Below, in pieces: positions 4,987 through 5,477 of a stretch of 5,477 bases of DNA. The stretch is taken from positions 16,188 through 21,664 of the forward strand of contig JABSRR010000041.1 of assembly GCA_013215025.1 (NCBI GenBank), written 5' to 3'. The translations under genes and the position numbers were made by a program. A model generated the notes under the pieces. That model did not search any database, was not told where the DNA came from, and was given only the letters and a program-made list of their open reading frames with translations. Within the stretch, counting starts at the first letter, position 1. Every line of letters begins with the position of its first letter. This DNA is from Pseudomonadales bacterium. GTDB taxonomy: Bacteria > Pseudomonadota > Gammaproteobacteria > Pseudomonadales > DT-91.

Positions 4987-5477
4987 ATGGCAAATAATCA
5001 TTTTATGGAAGCGTTTAATGCCCCTCCAAGACTATTAATGGGGCCTGGACCTATCAATGCCGACCCGCGTGTATTACGCGCTATGTCGGATCAATTGATT
5101 GGTCAATACGACCCGGTCATGACAGGTTTTATGAATGAGACCATGGCGCGTTTCCGTCAGGTGTTTAAAACTCAAAACCAGTGGACGTTCTTAATTGATG
5201 GCACCTCGCGTGCCGGTATAGAAGCGGTTTTGCTATCGGCTTTGCGTCCTGGTGATAAAGTGTTAGTGCCGATTATGGGTCGCTTTGGTCATTTGCTGAC
5301 TGAAATCGCTGAGCGCGCGCAAGCCGAGGTGCATACGATTTCGGTAGAATGGGGGCAGGTGTTTAAACCTGAGCAAATTGAAGATGCTATCAAAAAAGTG
5401 CAGCCAAAAATGCTGGCGATGGTGCAGGGTGATACCTCAACCACAATGAATCAACCGCTAGAGCATATTGGCGAAAT
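4987..5477 (+). CDS. pucG: PucG/HpxJ-like (S)-ureidoglycine-glyoxylate aminotransferase (N-terminal 163 residues)
   Basis: This class V PLP-dependent aminotransferase would transfer the amino group of ureidoglycine to glyoxylate, giving oxalurate and glycine in purine ureide breakdown. The N-terminus carries LLMGPGP (16-22) and GQYDP (39-43), matching the GQ[FY]DP of B. subtilis PucG and Klebsiella HpxJ; as I recall, this Gln marks ureidoglycine specificity, and alanine-glyoxylate enzymes have a different sequence here. The cofactor-phosphate loop DGTSRAGIEA (71-80) and PIMGRFGHLLTEIAER also match PucG. The usual V-H-G-E-T-S-T is V-Q-G-D-T-S-T here (146-152). The PLP lysine and the second half lie beyond the edge; the family length is about 410 residues. 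ATG follows the amidase stop by 2 bases with only a weak AGAGAG upstream, suggesting translational coupling. Confidence 0.87.
   Translation, partial: MANNHFMEAFNAPPRLLMGPGPINADPRVLRAMSDQLIGQYDPVMTGFMNETMARFRQVFKTQNQWTFLIDGTSRAGIEAVLLSALRPGDKVLVPIMGRFGHLLTEIAERAQAEVHTISVEWGQVFKPEQIEDAIKKVQPKMLAMVQGDTSTTMNQPLEHIGE

Noticed and set aside
5091..5106. RutR-like half-site TGGTCAA at 5100-5106
   Set aside because: It lies inside the aminotransferase coding sequence at the GQYDP codons and the other half does not match, so it is explained by coding constraint and chance.

Overview
The window looks like chromosomal DNA from a Gram-negative gammaproteobacterium of moderate GC. The evidence is an outer-membrane channel with a Sec signal peptide and a C-terminal aromatic residue, a RutR-type TetR regulator very close in its ligand-binding helix to the Escherichia coli protein, and gammaproteobacterial-style promoters and terminator. 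The genus cannot be fixed from the sequence. I see no mobile element, RNA gene, phage gene or CRISPR array. All genes look intact apart from the two cut by the window edges.

Layout. The left third is read leftwards: a Tsx/OmpK-like nucleoside channel (1273-2031), closed by a clear rho-independent terminator (1226-1250), then an exported acetamidase/formamidase-family protein (1-1074, C-terminus outside the window). A 413-base divergent intergenic region follows. The right two thirds are read rightwards: a RutR-like regulator (2445-3140), an RraA-fold protein that keeps the Arg-Asp pair of the aldolase/decarboxylase members (3145-3624), a 175-base gap with operator-like and hairpin sequences, then an amidase-signature hydrolase (3800-4984) and, 2 bases later, a PucG/HpxJ-like (S)-ureidoglycine-glyoxylate aminotransferase (4987 onwards, cut by the edge).

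How they fit together. The aminotransferase points to the ureide branch of purine breakdown (allantoate to ureidoglycine to oxalurate plus glycine). The channel would admit nucleosides or related compounds through the outer membrane. The two amidohydrolases are candidates for releasing nitrogen from amide intermediates or from exogenous amides. The regulator keeps the residues that bind uracil in E. coli RutR.

The main discovery is regulatory. Sequences close to the E. coli RutR operator TTGACCA-NN-TGGTCAA (recalled consensus) occur upstream of the channel (12 of 14 specified bases), the acetamidase (11 of 14) and the amidase-aminotransferase pair (11 of 14). All three lie in the same orientation relative to the gene they precede. 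This predicts one local regulon linking all the structural genes, with a pyrimidine-type sensor apparently placed over a purine-ureide pathway. The amidase next to the aminotransferase is a reasonable candidate for an unassigned oxalurate or oxamate amidohydrolase, but that is inference.
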